The position numbers were made by a program, and so were the translations under genes. From NCBI RefSeq assembly GCF_008087345.1, contig NZ_VHIB01000013.1, positions 62,001 through 126,000 of the forward strand: a stretch of DNA of 64,000 nt, in the 5' to 3' direction. The stretch is from Nocardioides caldifontis (GTDB taxonomy: Bacteria; Actinomycetota; Actinomycetes; Propionibacteriales; Nocardioidaceae). Under the pieces are notes generated by a model, which was not told the origin of the DNA, made no database searches, and saw only the letters and a program-made list of their open reading frames with translations. Positions 47,928-58,409 of this stretch are shown piece after piece; positions within the stretch are counted from its first letter, which is position 1; each line of letters starts with the position of its first letter.

Positions 47928-50732
47928 GTGGCGACTGACAACCCCCAGAAGAACCCGTCCCAGGAGCGCGAGCGTCCGGTGGTGATCCACGAGGGCCTCC
48001 CGACCCAGCTACCCGACATCGACCCGGACGAGACCCGCGAGTGGATCGAGTCCCTCGACGAGCTGATCGACGACCGCGGCCGCGAGCGCGCCCGCTACGT
48101 CATGCTGAAGCTGCTCGAGCGGTCGCGGGAGAAGCAGGTCGGCGTCCCGGCACTGCGCAGCACCGACTACATCAACACCATTCCGCCGGAGCGGGAGCCG
48201 TGGTTCCCCGGCGACGAGGAGGTCGAGCGGCGGATCCGCGCCTTCCTCCGGTGGAACGCCGCGATCATGGTCTCCGCGGCGAACCGCAAGGGGCTCGAGG
48301 TCGGCGGGCACATCGCGACCTACCAGTCCTCCGCCTCGCTCTACGAGGTCGGCTTCAACCACTTCTTCCGCGGCAAGGACCACCCCGGCGGCGGCGACCA
48401 GGTCTTCATCCAGGGCCACGCCTCCCCCGGCATCTACGCCCGCGCGTTCCTCGAGGGCCGGCTGACCGAGGAACAGCTCATGCGGTTCCGCCAGGAGGTC
48501 CAGCACGGCCCCGGCCAGGGGCTCCCGTCGTACCCCCACCCGCGGCTGATGCCGGACTTCTGGGAGTTCCCGACGGTCTCGATGGGCATCGGGCCGCTCA
48601 ACGCGATCTACCAGGCGAGGTTCAACCGCTACCTGCACAACCGCGGCATCAAGGACACCAGCCAGCAGCACGTCTGGGCGTTCCTCGGTGACGGCGAGAT
48701 GGGGGAGCCCGAGTCGCTCGGCGCCATCGGGCTGGCCGCCCGTGAGGAGCTCGACAACCTCACCTTCGTCATCAACTGCAACCTCCAGCAGCTCGACGGC
48801 CCGGTCCGCGGCAGCGGCAAGGTCATCCAGGAGCTCGAGGCGTTCTTCCGCGGCGCCGGCTGGAACGTCATCAAGGTCGTGTGGGGCCGGGAGTGGGACC
48901 CGCTGCTCGCGCGGGACGTCGACGGCGTGCTGGTCAACAAGATGAACACCACGCCCGACGGCCAGTTCCAGACCTACTCGGTCGAGTCCGGCGACTACGT
49001 GCGCGAGAACTTCTTCGGCGGTGACCCGCGGCTGCGGAAGATGGTCGAGCACATGACCGACGAGCAGATCCGCAAGCTCCCGCGCGGCGGCCACGACTAC
49101 CGCAAGGTCTACGCCGCCTTCGACGCCGCGACCAAGCACGTCGGCCAGCCGACGGTGATCCTGGCCAAGACCATCAAGGGGTGGACGATCGAGGCGCTCG
49201 AGGGGCGCAACGCCACCCACCAGATGAAGAAGCTGACGCCGGACAACGTCAAGCGGTTCCGCGACCGGCTCTACCTCCCGATCAGCGACCGCGACATCGA
49301 GGAGGCCTACGAGCGGACCGGCGCTCCCCCGCTGTTCCACCCCGGCGAGAAGGCTCCGGAGACGGAGTACCTCCTCGAGCGGCGCCAGCAGCTCGGCGGC
49401 TCCCTGCCCAAGCGGGTCGTGCGCGCCAAGCCGCTCAAGCTCCCCGGCGACAAGGTGTACGACGAGCTCAAGCAGGGCTCCGGGAAGCAGCCCGTGGCGA
49501 CCACCATGGCGCTGGTCCGGCTGATCAAGGACCTCGTCAAGGACAAGGAGATCGGCCACCGCATCGTGCCGATCGCCCCGGACGAGTTCCGCACGTTCGG
49601 CATGGACTCGATGTTCTCGAACCAGAAGCTCTACAACCCGCACGGGCAGACCTACGAGTCGGTCGACCGCAAGCTGCTCCTCGCCTACAAGGAGTCCCCG
49701 CAGGGCCAGCTCCTCCACGAGGGCATCTCGGAGGCGGGCTCGATGGGCTCGACGATCGCCGCCGGCTCGGCCTACGCCACCCACGGCGAGCACATGATCC
49801 CGTTCTACATCTTCTACTCGATGTTCGGGTTCCAGCGGACCGGCGACTGGATGTGGGCGATGGGCGACCAGCTGGCCCGCGGCTTCCTCATCGGCGCGAC
49901 CGCCGGTCGCACCACGCTGACCGGTGAGGGGCTCCAGCACGCCGACGGCCACTCGCCGCTGCTCGCGGCGACCAACCCGTCGGTGGTCCACTACGACCCG
50001 GCGGCGGCCTACGAGGTCAGCCACATCGTGAAGAGCGGCCTCGAGCGGATGTACGGCTCGACCGACGAGCACCCGCACGGCGAGGACGTGATCTTCTACC
50101 TCACCGTCTACAACGAGCCGCTGGTCCAGCCGAAGGAGCCGGAGAACCTCGACGTCGAGGGGTTGCTCAAGGGGATCTACAAGGTCGAGGGTCCGCCCTC
50201 GAACGCCCCCGACGGCGCCCCCGAGGTGCAGCTGATGGCCTCCGGCGTCGGGTTCCCGTGGATCCGCGACGCCGCCCGGATGCTCGCCGAGGACTGGGGC
50301 GTGGCGGCCTCGCTGTGGTCGGTCACCTCCTGGAACGAGCTGGCCCGCGACGCCGTGGCGGTCGAGGAGTGGAACCTCCTGCACCCGTCGGAGTCGCCCC
50401 GCACGCCGTACGTCACCGAGAAGCTGCAGGGCGCCGACGGCCCCTTCGTCGCGGTCTCGGACTACATGCGCGCGGTGCAGAACCAGATCGCCAAGTGGGT
50501 GCCCGGCGACTACCACGCCCTCGGCACGGACGGGTACGGCTTCGCCGACACCCGGCCGGCGGCCCGGCGCTACTTCCACGTCGACGCCGAGTCGGTCGTG
50601 GTGCAGGCGCTCGCGGCGCTCGCCGAGCGCGGCGAGGTCGACCGCGAGACGGTCCAGAAGGCGTTCGACACCTACCGGATCGACGACCCGACCGCGGTCG
50701 CCGGGGTCAAGCAGGAGGGCGGCGACGCCTGA
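47928..50732 (+). CDS. aceE: Pyruvate dehydrogenase E1 component (homodimeric)
   Basis: 934 residues, full length. Thiamin-diphosphate motif [36 protein letters not shown] (about residues 248-285), [52 protein letters not shown] and, in the second half, [56 protein letters not shown] and [15 protein letters not shown]. Oxidatively decarboxylates pyruvate and passes acetyl to the E2. E2 and E3 are not in the window, as usual in actinobacteria. GTG start chosen by the -10 spacing and the family N-terminus. Confidence 0.96.
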   Translation: MATDNPQKNPSQERERPVVIHEGLPTQLPDIDPDETREWIESLDELIDDRGRERARYVMLKLLERSREKQVGVPALRSTDYINTIPPEREPWFPGDEEVERRIRAFLRWNAAIMVSAANRKGLEVGGHIATYQSSASLYEVGFNHFFRGKDHPGGGDQVFIQGHASPGIYARAFLEGRLTEEQLMRFRQEVQHGPGQGLPSYPHPRLMPDFWEFPTVSMGIGPLNAIYQARFNRYLHNRGIKDTSQQHVWAFLGDGEMGEPESLGAIGLAAREELDNLTFVINCNLQQLDGPVRGSGKVIQELEAFFRGAGWNVIKVVWGREWDPLLARDVDGVLVNKMNTTPDGQFQTYSVESGDYVRENFFGGDPRLRKMVEHMTDEQIRKLPRGGHDYRKVYAAFDAATKHVGQPTVILAKTIKGWTIEALEGRNATHQMKKLTPDNVKRFRDRLYLPISDRDIEEAYERTGAPPLFHPGEKAPETEYLLERRQQLGGSLPKRVVRAKPLKLPGDKVYDELKQGSGKQPVATTMALVRLIKDLVKDKEIGHRIVPIAPDEFRTFGMDSMFSNQKLYNPHGQTYESVDRKLLLAYKESPQGQLLHEGISEAGSMGSTIAAGSAYATHGEHMIPFYIFYSMFGFQRTGDWMWAMGDQLARGFLIGATAGRTTLTGEGLQHADGHSPLLAATNPSVVHYDPAAAYEVSHIVKSGLERMYGSTDEHPHGEDVIFYLTVYNEPLVQPKEPENLDVEGLLKGIYKVEGPPSNAPDGAPEVQLMASGVGFPWIRDAARMLAEDWGVAASLWSVTSWNELARDAVAVEEWNLLHPSESPRTPYVTEKLQGADGPFVAVSDYMRAVQNQIAKWVPGDYHALGTDGYGFADTRPAARRYFHVDAESVVVQALAALAERGEVDRETVQKAFDTYRIDDPTAVAGVKQEGGDA

Positions 50733-50756
50733 CCGGTCACCCGGTCCACCGTCCGC

Positions 50757-51707
50757 TCAGGCGATCGAGGTGACGACCCGGCTGTCCGGGACGGCGACCT
50801 CGGTGGGCGCTCCTCGTCGGAGGAGCGCCCGCCACCGCGCCCGGCTGTACCTCGCCGGGCGGGTGGTGCGGATGAACTCCTCGACCAGCGCCACGAACGC
50901 GTCGGGGTCGGCCTTGTGCGGGAAGTGGCCGGCGCCCTCGACGAGCTCGACCCGGGCGGTGCGGGCGATCTGCCGCACGGTGTCGGCGTGCGCGGCCGGG
51001 ATCACCGGGTCGGCGGTGCCCCACACCACGCACAGCGGGAGCTCCTCGGTCAGGTAGGCCCGGTCCACCATCGTGATCACCTGCCCGCGCAGGTCGACGC
51101 AGGCCCGGACCACGTGGCGCAGCGCCCGGCGGGCCCTCGGGTCGCGCAGCGCCTCCACCATCGCGGCGATCTCGTCGAGGTCGCGGACGGCCGGGTGGGG
51201 AAGCTGAGCAGCGGCGCGCAGGGCGCCGGTGGCGGCGTGCCGGAGCACCGGCAGGGTCAGCACCCCCAGCGCCTGGTGGAACCCGGGGAGGGTGACCGCC
51301 CGGATCAGGTGGGTGACCTCCGAGCCGAGCCCGCCCGGGGCGACGAGGACGAGCCGCTCGGTGCGCTCGGGGTACTGGTAGGCGAACTGCATCGCCACCC
51401 CGCCCCCGAGGCTGTGGCCGACGACCGTCGCCTTGTCGACGCCGAGCACCGTGAGCAGGTCGCGCATGCCGTTGGCGTAGCCGCCCACGCTGTAGTCGGC
51501 CCGCGGCTTGTCGGACCGGCCGTGGCCGAGCAGGTCGGGGGCGATCACGGTGTGGTGCCGGGCGAGCTTCTCGATCACCGGAGCCCAGGTCGTGTGGTCG
51601 CAGGCCATGCCGTGGAGCAGCAGCACGGCAGGGCCGCTGCCGGTCTTGACGTAGGCGCGCCGGTGCCCGTGGATGGTGACGTGCCGGACCTCGAGCGGGT
51701 CAGCCAT
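50757..51707 (-). CDS. Alpha/beta hydrolase
   Basis: 316 residues. Oxyanion LLLHGMACDHTTWAPVI, nucleophile elbow VVGHSLGGG (Ser), acid in VVWGTADPVIPAAHAD, His in GAGHFPHKADP. HGMA/GHGRSDKPRADYSVGGYANGMRDLL is the family phrase of actinobacterial FAS-linked hydrolases. Substrate unknown. Lies between aceE (convergent, 24-bp gap) and fasR (divergent), a spot where hydrolases are often found in actinobacteria. Confidence 0.87.
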   Translation of the reverse strand: MADPLEVRHVTIHGHRRAYVKTGSGPAVLLLHGMACDHTTWAPVIEKLARHHTVIAPDLLGHGRSDKPRADYSVGGYANGMRDLLTVLGVDKATVVGHSLGGGVAMQFAYQYPERTERLVLVAPGGLGSEVTHLIRAVTLPGFHQALGVLTLPVLRHAATGALRAAAQLPHPAVRDLDEIAAMVEALRDPRARRALRHVVRACVDLRGQVITMVDRAYLTEELPLCVVWGTADPVIPAAHADTVRQIARTARVELVEGAGHFPHKADPDAFVALVEEFIRTTRPARYSRARWRALLRRGAPTEVAVPDSRVVTSIA

Positions 51708-51772
51708 CGCCACCACCCCCTGGCCCGGTCGTCGCCGGCGGTCGGACCACCGCCGTCACCCCATCCTCCCCC

Positions 51773-51778
51773 TACGCT
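51773..51778 (+). promoter_or_regulatory. Leaderless-type -10 for fasR
   Basis: TACGCT ends 6 nt before ATG 51785. Confidence 0.45.
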
Positions 51779-51784
51779 GGAGCC

Positions 51785-52972
51785 ATGGCCAAGACGGCAT
51801 CCCGTTCGCGCGTCGCGCAGCAGCTGCAGCGCGCCGTGGGCGACCTGACGAAGACCTCGTTGGCCCGCATGGAGCGGGAGATGCCGTGGTTCGCCGAGCT
51901 CACCGCCGAGCAGCGGGCCTGGATCGGCATGATCCTGCAGGCCGGCTACAACAGCTTCATCGGGTGGTACCGCTCCCCCGAGCAGACCCCTCCGCCGCTG
52001 ACCACCGAGGTGTTCGGCAACGCGCCCCGTTCGTTCGCCGGGGTGATCACGCTGCAGCAGACCGTCGCCATGGTCCGGCTCAGCATCGAGGTGGCCGAGA
52101 GCGAGCTGGCCCGCGCGGTCGCGCCGGAGAACGCCGCCGAGGTGCGCGAGAGCGTCCTGCGCTACGGCCGGGAGCTCGCGTTCGCCACCGCCGACGTCTA
52201 CGCGCACGCGGCGGAGATGCGGGGGGCGTGGGACGCCCGGCTCGAGGCGCTCGTCGTCGACTCGGTGATGCGCGGCGAGGGCGCCGACACCGTGCGCACC
52301 CGGGCGAGCGCGCTGGGGTGGCGGGAGTCCGGCGACGTCGTCGTGGTCGTCGGGCCCGCACCCTCGCCCGAGCCCGCCCGGGAAGGCGTCGTCGACGAGC
52401 TCCGCACCACGGCGCACCAGGCCGGGCTCGAGGCCCTCGGCTCGGTGCAAGGCGACCGACTCGTGGTGATCCTCGGCGGGGTGTCGGATCCGGACAAGGC
52501 GGGCGCAGCGGTCGAGGGGCACTTCGGGGACGGCCCGGTCGTGGTCGGACCGCTCGTCAGCGACCTGCTCCAGGCCCACCGCTCGGCGGCCGACGCGGTG
52601 GCCGGGCTGCGGGCCGCCACCGGGTGGCCGGCGACCCCGCGGCTGGTCACCAGCGAGGACGTGCTCGCCGAGCGCGCGCTCGACGACGACCCGATCGCCC
52701 GGCGCGACCTGGTGGTGCGGATCTACGCTCCGCTGCAGGGCGCGGGGCACGAGCTGCTGGAGACGTTGACGGCCTTCCTCGACCAGGGCGGTTCGGTCGA
52801 AGGAACGGCGCGGGCACTCTTCGTCCACCCCAACACCGTGCGCTACCGGCTGCGGCGCATCCACGACGTGACGGGGCTGGCGCCGAACAAGGCGCGCGAC
52901 GCCTTCACGTTGCGCATCGCGCTGGCGCTCGGCCGGTTGGAGGCGCAGCGGGCAACCGAGCAACAACCGTAG
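51785..52972 (+). CDS. fasR: FasR-type PucR-family regulator of fatty acid synthesis
   Basis: 395 residues. C-terminal PucR-type HTH: FLDQGGSVEGTARALFVHPNTVRYRLRRIHDVTGLAPNKARDAFTLRIALALGRL. Central GGDEF-like/CdaR domain (VVVVVGPAPSPEP ... VILGGVSDPD ... AADAVAGLRAATG). N-terminal helical part with WFAELTAEQRAWIGMILQAGYNSFIGWY. Gene order fasR-fabD-fabH-acpP-fabF equals that of Streptomyces, where FasR activates the operon by binding just upstream of fabD. The palindrome at 52978-52994 lies at that place. Confidence 0.92.
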   Translation: MAKTASRSRVAQQLQRAVGDLTKTSLARMEREMPWFAELTAEQRAWIGMILQAGYNSFIGWYRSPEQTPPPLTTEVFGNAPRSFAGVITLQQTVAMVRLSIEVAESELARAVAPENAAEVRESVLRYGRELAFATADVYAHAAEMRGAWDARLEALVVDSVMRGEGADTVRTRASALGWRESGDVVVVVGPAPSPEPAREGVVDELRTTAHQAGLEALGSVQGDRLVVILGGVSDPDKAGAAVEGHFGDGPVVVGPLVSDLLQAHRSAADAVAGLRAATGWPATPRLVTSEDVLAERALDDDPIARRDLVVRIYAPLQGAGHELLETLTAFLDQGGSVEGTARALFVHPNTVRYRLRRIHDVTGLAPNKARDAFTLRIALALGRLEAQRATEQQP

Positions 52973-52977
52973 TCCAC

Positions 52978-53011
52978 TTGTAGGGTTCCTACAAAGGCGC
53001 GCCCGCATTCT
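52978..53011 (+). promoter_or_regulatory. FasR operator and fabD promoter
   Basis: TTGTAGG-GTT-CCTACAA (52978-52994) is a perfect 7-bp dyad with a 3-bp centre, then CATTCT (53006-53011) as -10, 6 nt before GTG 53018. The dyad overlaps the -35 region. Confidence 0.65.
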
Positions 53012-53017
53012 TCGTGC

Positions 53018-54250
53018 GTGGCTGAGCAGAATCTGCGGTCCGTGCCGGGCACAGTTGAACCCATGCTCGTCATCGTCGCTCCCGGACAGGGCGCCCAGTC
53101 GCCCGGTTTCCTCCAGCCTTGGGTCGAGGACCCGACGTACGCCGAGCGGATGCGCTGGCTCTCCGCCGTCGCGGACCTCGACCTGGTCCACTACGGCACC
53201 AGGGCCGACGCCGAGACCATCCGCGACACCTCGATCGCCCAGCCGCTCCTGGTCGCGACCGCGCTGGTGACCGCGCTGGAGCTCTTCCCGCACCCTGCGG
53301 ACGCGTTCGGCAAGATCGGCGCCGTCGCCGGTCACAGCGTCGGTGAGCTCGCCGTCGCCGCCGGTGCCCGCGCGATCACCGCCGAGCAGGCGATGGTCCT
53401 GGTCCGCGAGCGCGGCCGCGCGATGGCCCAGGCCGCCGCCGCGACTCCCACCAGCATGACCGCGGTCCTCGGCGGCGTCCGCGAGGAGGTCCTCGCCAAG
53501 CTCGAGGAGCACGGGCTGACCGCGGCCAACGACAACGGCCCCGGCCAGGTCGTCGCGGCGGGCACGGTGGAGCAGCTCGCCGCGCTCGCCGCCGACCCGC
53601 CGGCCCGCGCCCGGCTCACCCCGCTCTCGGTCGCCGGCGCGTTCCACACCACCCACATGGCGCCGGCCGTCAGCCGGCTCGCCGGGCTCGCCGCCGCCGT
53701 GTCGACCCACGACCCGCGCACCCCGGTGATCTCGAACCGCGACGGCCACGTCGTCCACGACGGCCGTGAGGTGCTCGACCGGATCGTCTCCCAGGTCGCC
53801 AACCCCGTGCGGTGGGACCTGTGCATGGAGACCATGCTCGACCTCGGCGTCACCGGGATCCTCGAGATGCCGCCCGCCGGCACCCTCACCGGCATCGCCA
53901 AGCGCGCGATGAAGGGCGTCGAGACCTTCGCGCTGAAGACCCCCGACCAGCTCGACGACGCGCGTGCGTTCGTCGACAAGCACGGCTCGCCGTCGGCGAT
54001 CGACACCTCGCCCACCTGGCGCATGCTCGTGGCCCCGTCCAAGGGCACCTTCCGCCAGGCTTCGGCGTACGCCGCCGGGGGCACCGTCCCCGCGCAGGCC
54101 ACGATCGGCGCGGTGGCCAGCTCCCGCGCCGAGACGCCGGTCCTCGCCCCGCACGGCGGGACGATCGTCGAGTGGCTCGTCGAGGACGGCGACCTGGTCT
54201 CTCCCGGCCAGCCGCTGATCCGGCTCCACCCCGAGGGCGTGCCCGCATGA
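53018..54250 (+). CDS. fabD: Malonyl-CoA:ACP transacylase with C-terminal biotinyl-like domain
   Basis: 410 residues. Transacylase part: LVIVAPGQGAQSPGF, catalytic Ser in AGHSVGELAVAAGARA (about 107), GAFHTTHMAPAVSRL (His), VRWDLCMETMLDLGV. Homologues usually end soon after the segment LALKTPDDLD (here FALKTPDQLDDARAFV). Here ~75 more residues follow: MLVAPSKGTFRQ, TIGAVASSRAETPVLAPHGGTIVEWLVEDGDLVSPGQPLIRLHPEG, the pattern of a BCCP/lipoyl hammerhead in which the EAMKM lysine is replaced by Arg (ASSRA). Start GTG 53018 is supported by CATTCT 6 nt upstream; ATG 53063 gives the usual short MLVIVAPGQGAQ start. Head of the FAS-II operon; stop overlaps fabH. Confidence 0.92.
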   Translation: MAEQNLRSVPGTVEPMLVIVAPGQGAQSPGFLQPWVEDPTYAERMRWLSAVADLDLVHYGTRADAETIRDTSIAQPLLVATALVTALELFPHPADAFGKIGAVAGHSVGELAVAAGARAITAEQAMVLVRERGRAMAQAAAATPTSMTAVLGGVREEVLAKLEEHGLTAANDNGPGQVVAAGTVEQLAALAADPPARARLTPLSVAGAFHTTHMAPAVSRLAGLAAAVSTHDPRTPVISNRDGHVVHDGREVLDRIVSQVANPVRWDLCMETMLDLGVTGILEMPPAGTLTGIAKRAMKGVETFALKTPDQLDDARAFVDKHGSPSAIDTSPTWRMLVAPSKGTFRQASAYAAGGTVPAQATIGAVASSRAETPVLAPHGGTIVEWLVEDGDLVSPGQPLIRLHPEGVPA

Positions 54251-55248
54251 GCCTGCCCCCCACCGCGACCGGCGCGCAGCACACCGCCATCCTGGGGCTC
54301 GGGGTCTACCGCCCCAGCCTGGTGGTGCCGAACAGCGAGATCATCGAGGCGATCGACTCCTCCGACGAGTGGATCCAGCAGCGCTCGGGCATCAAGCAGC
54401 GCCGCTTCGCCACCCCGGAGGAGACGGTGCAGATGATGTCCGTCGCCGCCGCCCGCACGGCGGTGGAACGCGCCGGGCTCGACATGGCGCAGGTCGACGG
54501 CGTCGTCGTCGCGACCGTCACCCACCTGATGCAGACTCCCGCCGTCGCGACCCTGATCGCCCACGAGCTCGGCCTCGACCGGCCGGCCGCGTTCGACATC
54601 AGCGCCGCGTGCGCCGGCTTCTGCCACGGCGTCGCGCTCGCCTCGGACATGATCCGCGGCGGCAGCGCGAAGTACGTGCTGGTGATCGGCGTCGAGCGGC
54701 TCTCCGACATCCTCGACCTCACCGACCGCGGCACCGCGTTCATCTTCGGAGACGGCGCCGGGGCGGTCGTGGTGGGCCCCTCCGACGAGCCCGGCATCGG
54801 CCCGGTCGTCTGGGGCTCCGACGGCGAGCAGTCCGACCTGATCCGGCAGCGTGAGGACTGGCGCGACGTGATCGCGTCGGACAACCCGCGCATGCCGCAC
54901 CTGACGATGCAGGGCAACGCGGTCTTCCGCTGGGCCGCCTTCGAGATGGCGAAGGTCGCCCACGAGGCCCTCGACCGCACCGGCATCACCGTGGACGACC
55001 TCGACGTGTTCGTGCCCCACCAGGCGAACATGCGGATCATCGACGCGATGGCCCGCTCGATGAAGCTCCCGGACCACGTCGCGATCGCCCGCGACATCGC
55101 CGAGCAGGGCAACACCTCGGCGGCCTCGATCCCCCTCGCGCTCGACCGGCTGATCGAGGACGGCGAGGCCAAGAGCGGTGACACCGCGTTGCTCATCGCC
55201 TTCGGTGCCGGGCTGGCCTACGCCGCCCAGGTCGTCACCGTCCCCTGA
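54247..55248 (+). CDS. fabH: 3-oxoacyl-ACP synthase III
   Basis: 333 residues; first condensation of fatty acid synthesis. Catalytic Cys in DISAACAGFCHG (about 122), His in VPHQANMRIID, Asn in GNTSAASIPLALDRL. SSDEWIQQRSGIKQRRF and FIFGDGAGAVVVGPS are the usual FabH blocks. ATGA overlap with fabD. A 96-bp C/A-rich spacer follows before acpP. Confidence 0.95.
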   Translation: MSLPPTATGAQHTAILGLGVYRPSLVVPNSEIIEAIDSSDEWIQQRSGIKQRRFATPEETVQMMSVAAARTAVERAGLDMAQVDGVVVATVTHLMQTPAVATLIAHELGLDRPAAFDISAACAGFCHGVALASDMIRGGSAKYVLVIGVERLSDILDLTDRGTAFIFGDGAGAVVVGPSDEPGIGPVVWGSDGEQSDLIRQREDWRDVIASDNPRMPHLTMQGNAVFRWAAFEMAKVAHEALDRTGITVDDLDVFVPHQANMRIIDAMARSMKLPDHVAIARDIAEQGNTSAASIPLALDRLIEDGEAKSGDTALLIAFGAGLAYAAQVVTVP

Positions 55249-55344
55249 CCGCCCGCGCGACGAAGCGCCGGCACGCACCACCCCCGCAACAACGCACGCG
55301 ACAACTCACAACAACCCACGCAGCCAACCCACGGAGGAGCCCCC

Positions 55345-55590
55345 ATGGCCACCCAGACCGACATCCTCAACGACCTCGCCGCCATCGTCGAGGACATCGC
55401 CGGCGTCGACGCCGCCGACGTCCAGCTCGACAAGGAGTTCATCGGCGACCTCGACGTCGACTCGCTCTCGATGGTCGAGATCGTCGTCGCCGCCGAGGAG
55501 AAGTTCGGCGTCCGCATCCCCGACGACGAGGTCAAGAACCTCAAGACCGTCGGCGACGCCGTCAACTACATCGACAAGGCCCAGGGCTGA
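55345..55590 (+). CDS. acpP: Acyl carrier protein
   Basis: 81 residues, acidic, with the phosphopantetheine Ser in GDLDVDSLSMVEIVVAAEEKFGV (Ser40). GGAGG before the ATG. The 96-nt leader is poor in G (mostly C and A), so it should be unstructured, suited to high translation of an abundant protein. Confidence 0.96.
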   Translation: MATQTDILNDLAAIVEDIAGVDAADVQLDKEFIGDLDVDSLSMVEIVVAAEEKFGVRIPDDEVKNLKTVGDAVNYIDKAQG

Positions 55591-55594
55591 GCCC

Positions 55595-55616
55595 GCGCCG
55601 GCGCACCTGCCGGCGC
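55595..55616 (+). terminator. Hairpin between acpP and fabF
   Basis: GCGCCGGC (55595-55602), 6-nt loop, GCCGGCGC (55609-55616), 4 bp after the acpP stop. Could stabilise or partly end the acpP message so that ACP is made in excess over FabF. Confidence 0.5.
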
Positions 55617-55664
55617 CCTCCTGAGCCGTCCTTGCACCACCGCCCCACCTCCTGAGGAGCCTCC

Positions 55665-56912
<1,248 letters not shown>

Positions 56913-56926
56913 CGTCTGGAGACCGC

Positions 56927-58381
56927 ATGACCACCACCACCGCGCCCGCGGCCCCGCCCGCGCAGGCACGCCGCCCGAAGCTGCCCCGCGAGCAGGACCC
57001 GCGCAACCCGAACTTCCGGCTCGCCGCGCTCCTCGACGAGGGGTCGCTGCGGCTGATCAGCGAGGACGACGACAGCGGCATGCTCGCCGCCGTCGGCACG
57101 GTGGCCGGCACCCCGGTGGTCGCCTTCTGCTCCGACGCCACCGTCATGGGCGGCGCGATGGGCGAGGTCGGCTGCAAGGTCGTGGTCCGTGCCTACGAAC
57201 GGGCGATGGCCGACGGGGTCCCGATCGTCGGGCTGTGGCACTCCGGCGGCGCTCGGCTCGCCGAGGGGGTCCGCTCCCTCCACGCGGTCGGTGAGATCTT
57301 CCACGCGATGACGCTGGCCTCCGGCCGGATCCCGCAGATCTCGGTAGTGCTCGGTCCTGCGGCCGGGGGCGCGGCGTACGGCCCGGCGCTGACCGACGTG
57401 GTCGTGCTCGGTCCCGAGGGGCGGATCTTCGTCACCGGTCCCGACGTGGTCCGCTCGGTCACCGGTGAGGACGTCGACATGCTCCGGCTCGGCGGCCCCG
57501 AGCCGCACGGCCGCCGCTCCGGCGTCGTCCACCTGCTCGCGGACAGCGAGGCCCAGGCCCTGCAGAACGCCCGAGACGTGGCGGCCCTGCTCGGCAGCCA
57601 GGGCGTGATGACGCCCGAGCAGGTCGAGCAGCGCGACCTCGCGACGCTCCTTCCGGAGTCGAAGAAGCGGGCCTACGACGTGCACCCGCTGGTCGAGGGG
57701 GTCCTCGACCAGGGCACCGTCGTCGAGCTGCACGCGAAGTGGGCGCCGAACGTGGTCACTGCCCTCGGTCGCCTCGGCGGACGCACCGTCGGTGTGGTCG
57801 CCAACAACCCGCTGCGCCTCGGCGGCTGCCTGGACTCCGCCTCGGCGGAGAAGGCAGCCCGGTTCGTGCGGATGTGCGACGCCTTCGGCGTCCCGCTGGT
57901 CGTGCTGGTCGACGTGCCCGGCTACCTCCCCGGCGTCGGCCAGGAGTGGGACGGTGTGGTCCGCCGCGGCGCCAAGCTCCTGCACGCCTTCTCGGAGTGC
58001 ACGGTGCCGCGGGTGACGCTGGTGACCCGCAAGACCTACGGCGGCGCCTACATCGCGATGAACGCACGCTCGCTCGGCGCCACCAAGGTCTTCGCCTGGC
58101 CCGGCGCGGAAGTCGCCGTGATGGGCGCGGTCGCCGCCGTCCGCATCCTGCACCGCCGCAAGCTCCTCGAGGTCGCCCCGGAGCTCCGCACGCAGGTGGA
58201 GAACGAGCTGGCCGCGGAGCACGAGCGGATCGCCGGCGGGGTCGAGGCCGCGGTCGAGATCGGGGTCGTCGACGAGATCGTCTCCCCGGCCGAGACCCGG
58301 CAGGCGCTGGCGGACGCGATCGCCGAGGCGCTCACCGCGCACCCCGGCGCGCGCGGCTCGCACGGCAACATCCCGCTCTGA
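56927..58381 (+). CDS. accD: Acyl-CoA carboxylase carboxyltransferase (beta) subunit
   Basis: 484 residues. Carboxyltransferase N half: TVMGGAMGEVGCKVVVRAYERAMADGVPIVGLWHSGGARLAEG, GPAAGGAAYGPALTDVVV; C half: PLRLGGCLDSASAEKAARFVRMCDAFGVPLVVLVDVPGYLPGVGQEWDGVVRRGAKLLHAF, RKTYGGAYIAMNARSLGATKVFAWPGAEVAVMGA. Makes malonyl-CoA (or a methyl analogue) with a biotinylated alpha subunit. Last of the FAS-II operon, in the position of mycobacterial accD6. Confidence 0.93.
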   Translation: MTTTTAPAAPPAQARRPKLPREQDPRNPNFRLAALLDEGSLRLISEDDDSGMLAAVGTVAGTPVVAFCSDATVMGGAMGEVGCKVVVRAYERAMADGVPIVGLWHSGGARLAEGVRSLHAVGEIFHAMTLASGRIPQISVVLGPAAGGAAYGPALTDVVVLGPEGRIFVTGPDVVRSVTGEDVDMLRLGGPEPHGRRSGVVHLLADSEAQALQNARDVAALLGSQGVMTPEQVEQRDLATLLPESKKRAYDVHPLVEGVLDQGTVVELHAKWAPNVVTALGRLGGRTVGVVANNPLRLGGCLDSASAEKAARFVRMCDAFGVPLVVLVDVPGYLPGVGQEWDGVVRRGAKLLHAFSECTVPRVTLVTRKTYGGAYIAMNARSLGATKVFAWPGAEVAVMGAVAAVRILHRRKLLEVAPELRTQVENELAAEHERIAGGVEAAVEIGVVDEIVSPAETRQALADAIAEALTAHPGARGSHGNIPL

Positions 58382-58397
58382 GCCGCCGCTGCTCCGC

Positions 58398-58403
58398 CAT
58401 GAT
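58398..58403 (+). promoter_or_regulatory. Leaderless-type -10 for the AlkZ-like gene
   Basis: CATGAT ends 6 nt before GTG 58410. Confidence 0.4.
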
Positions 58404-58409
58404 GGGCGG

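Noticed and set aside
48009-50579. Minus-strand reading frame across aceE
   Set aside because: Shadow of the aceE codon pattern; no motif and no ribosome site.
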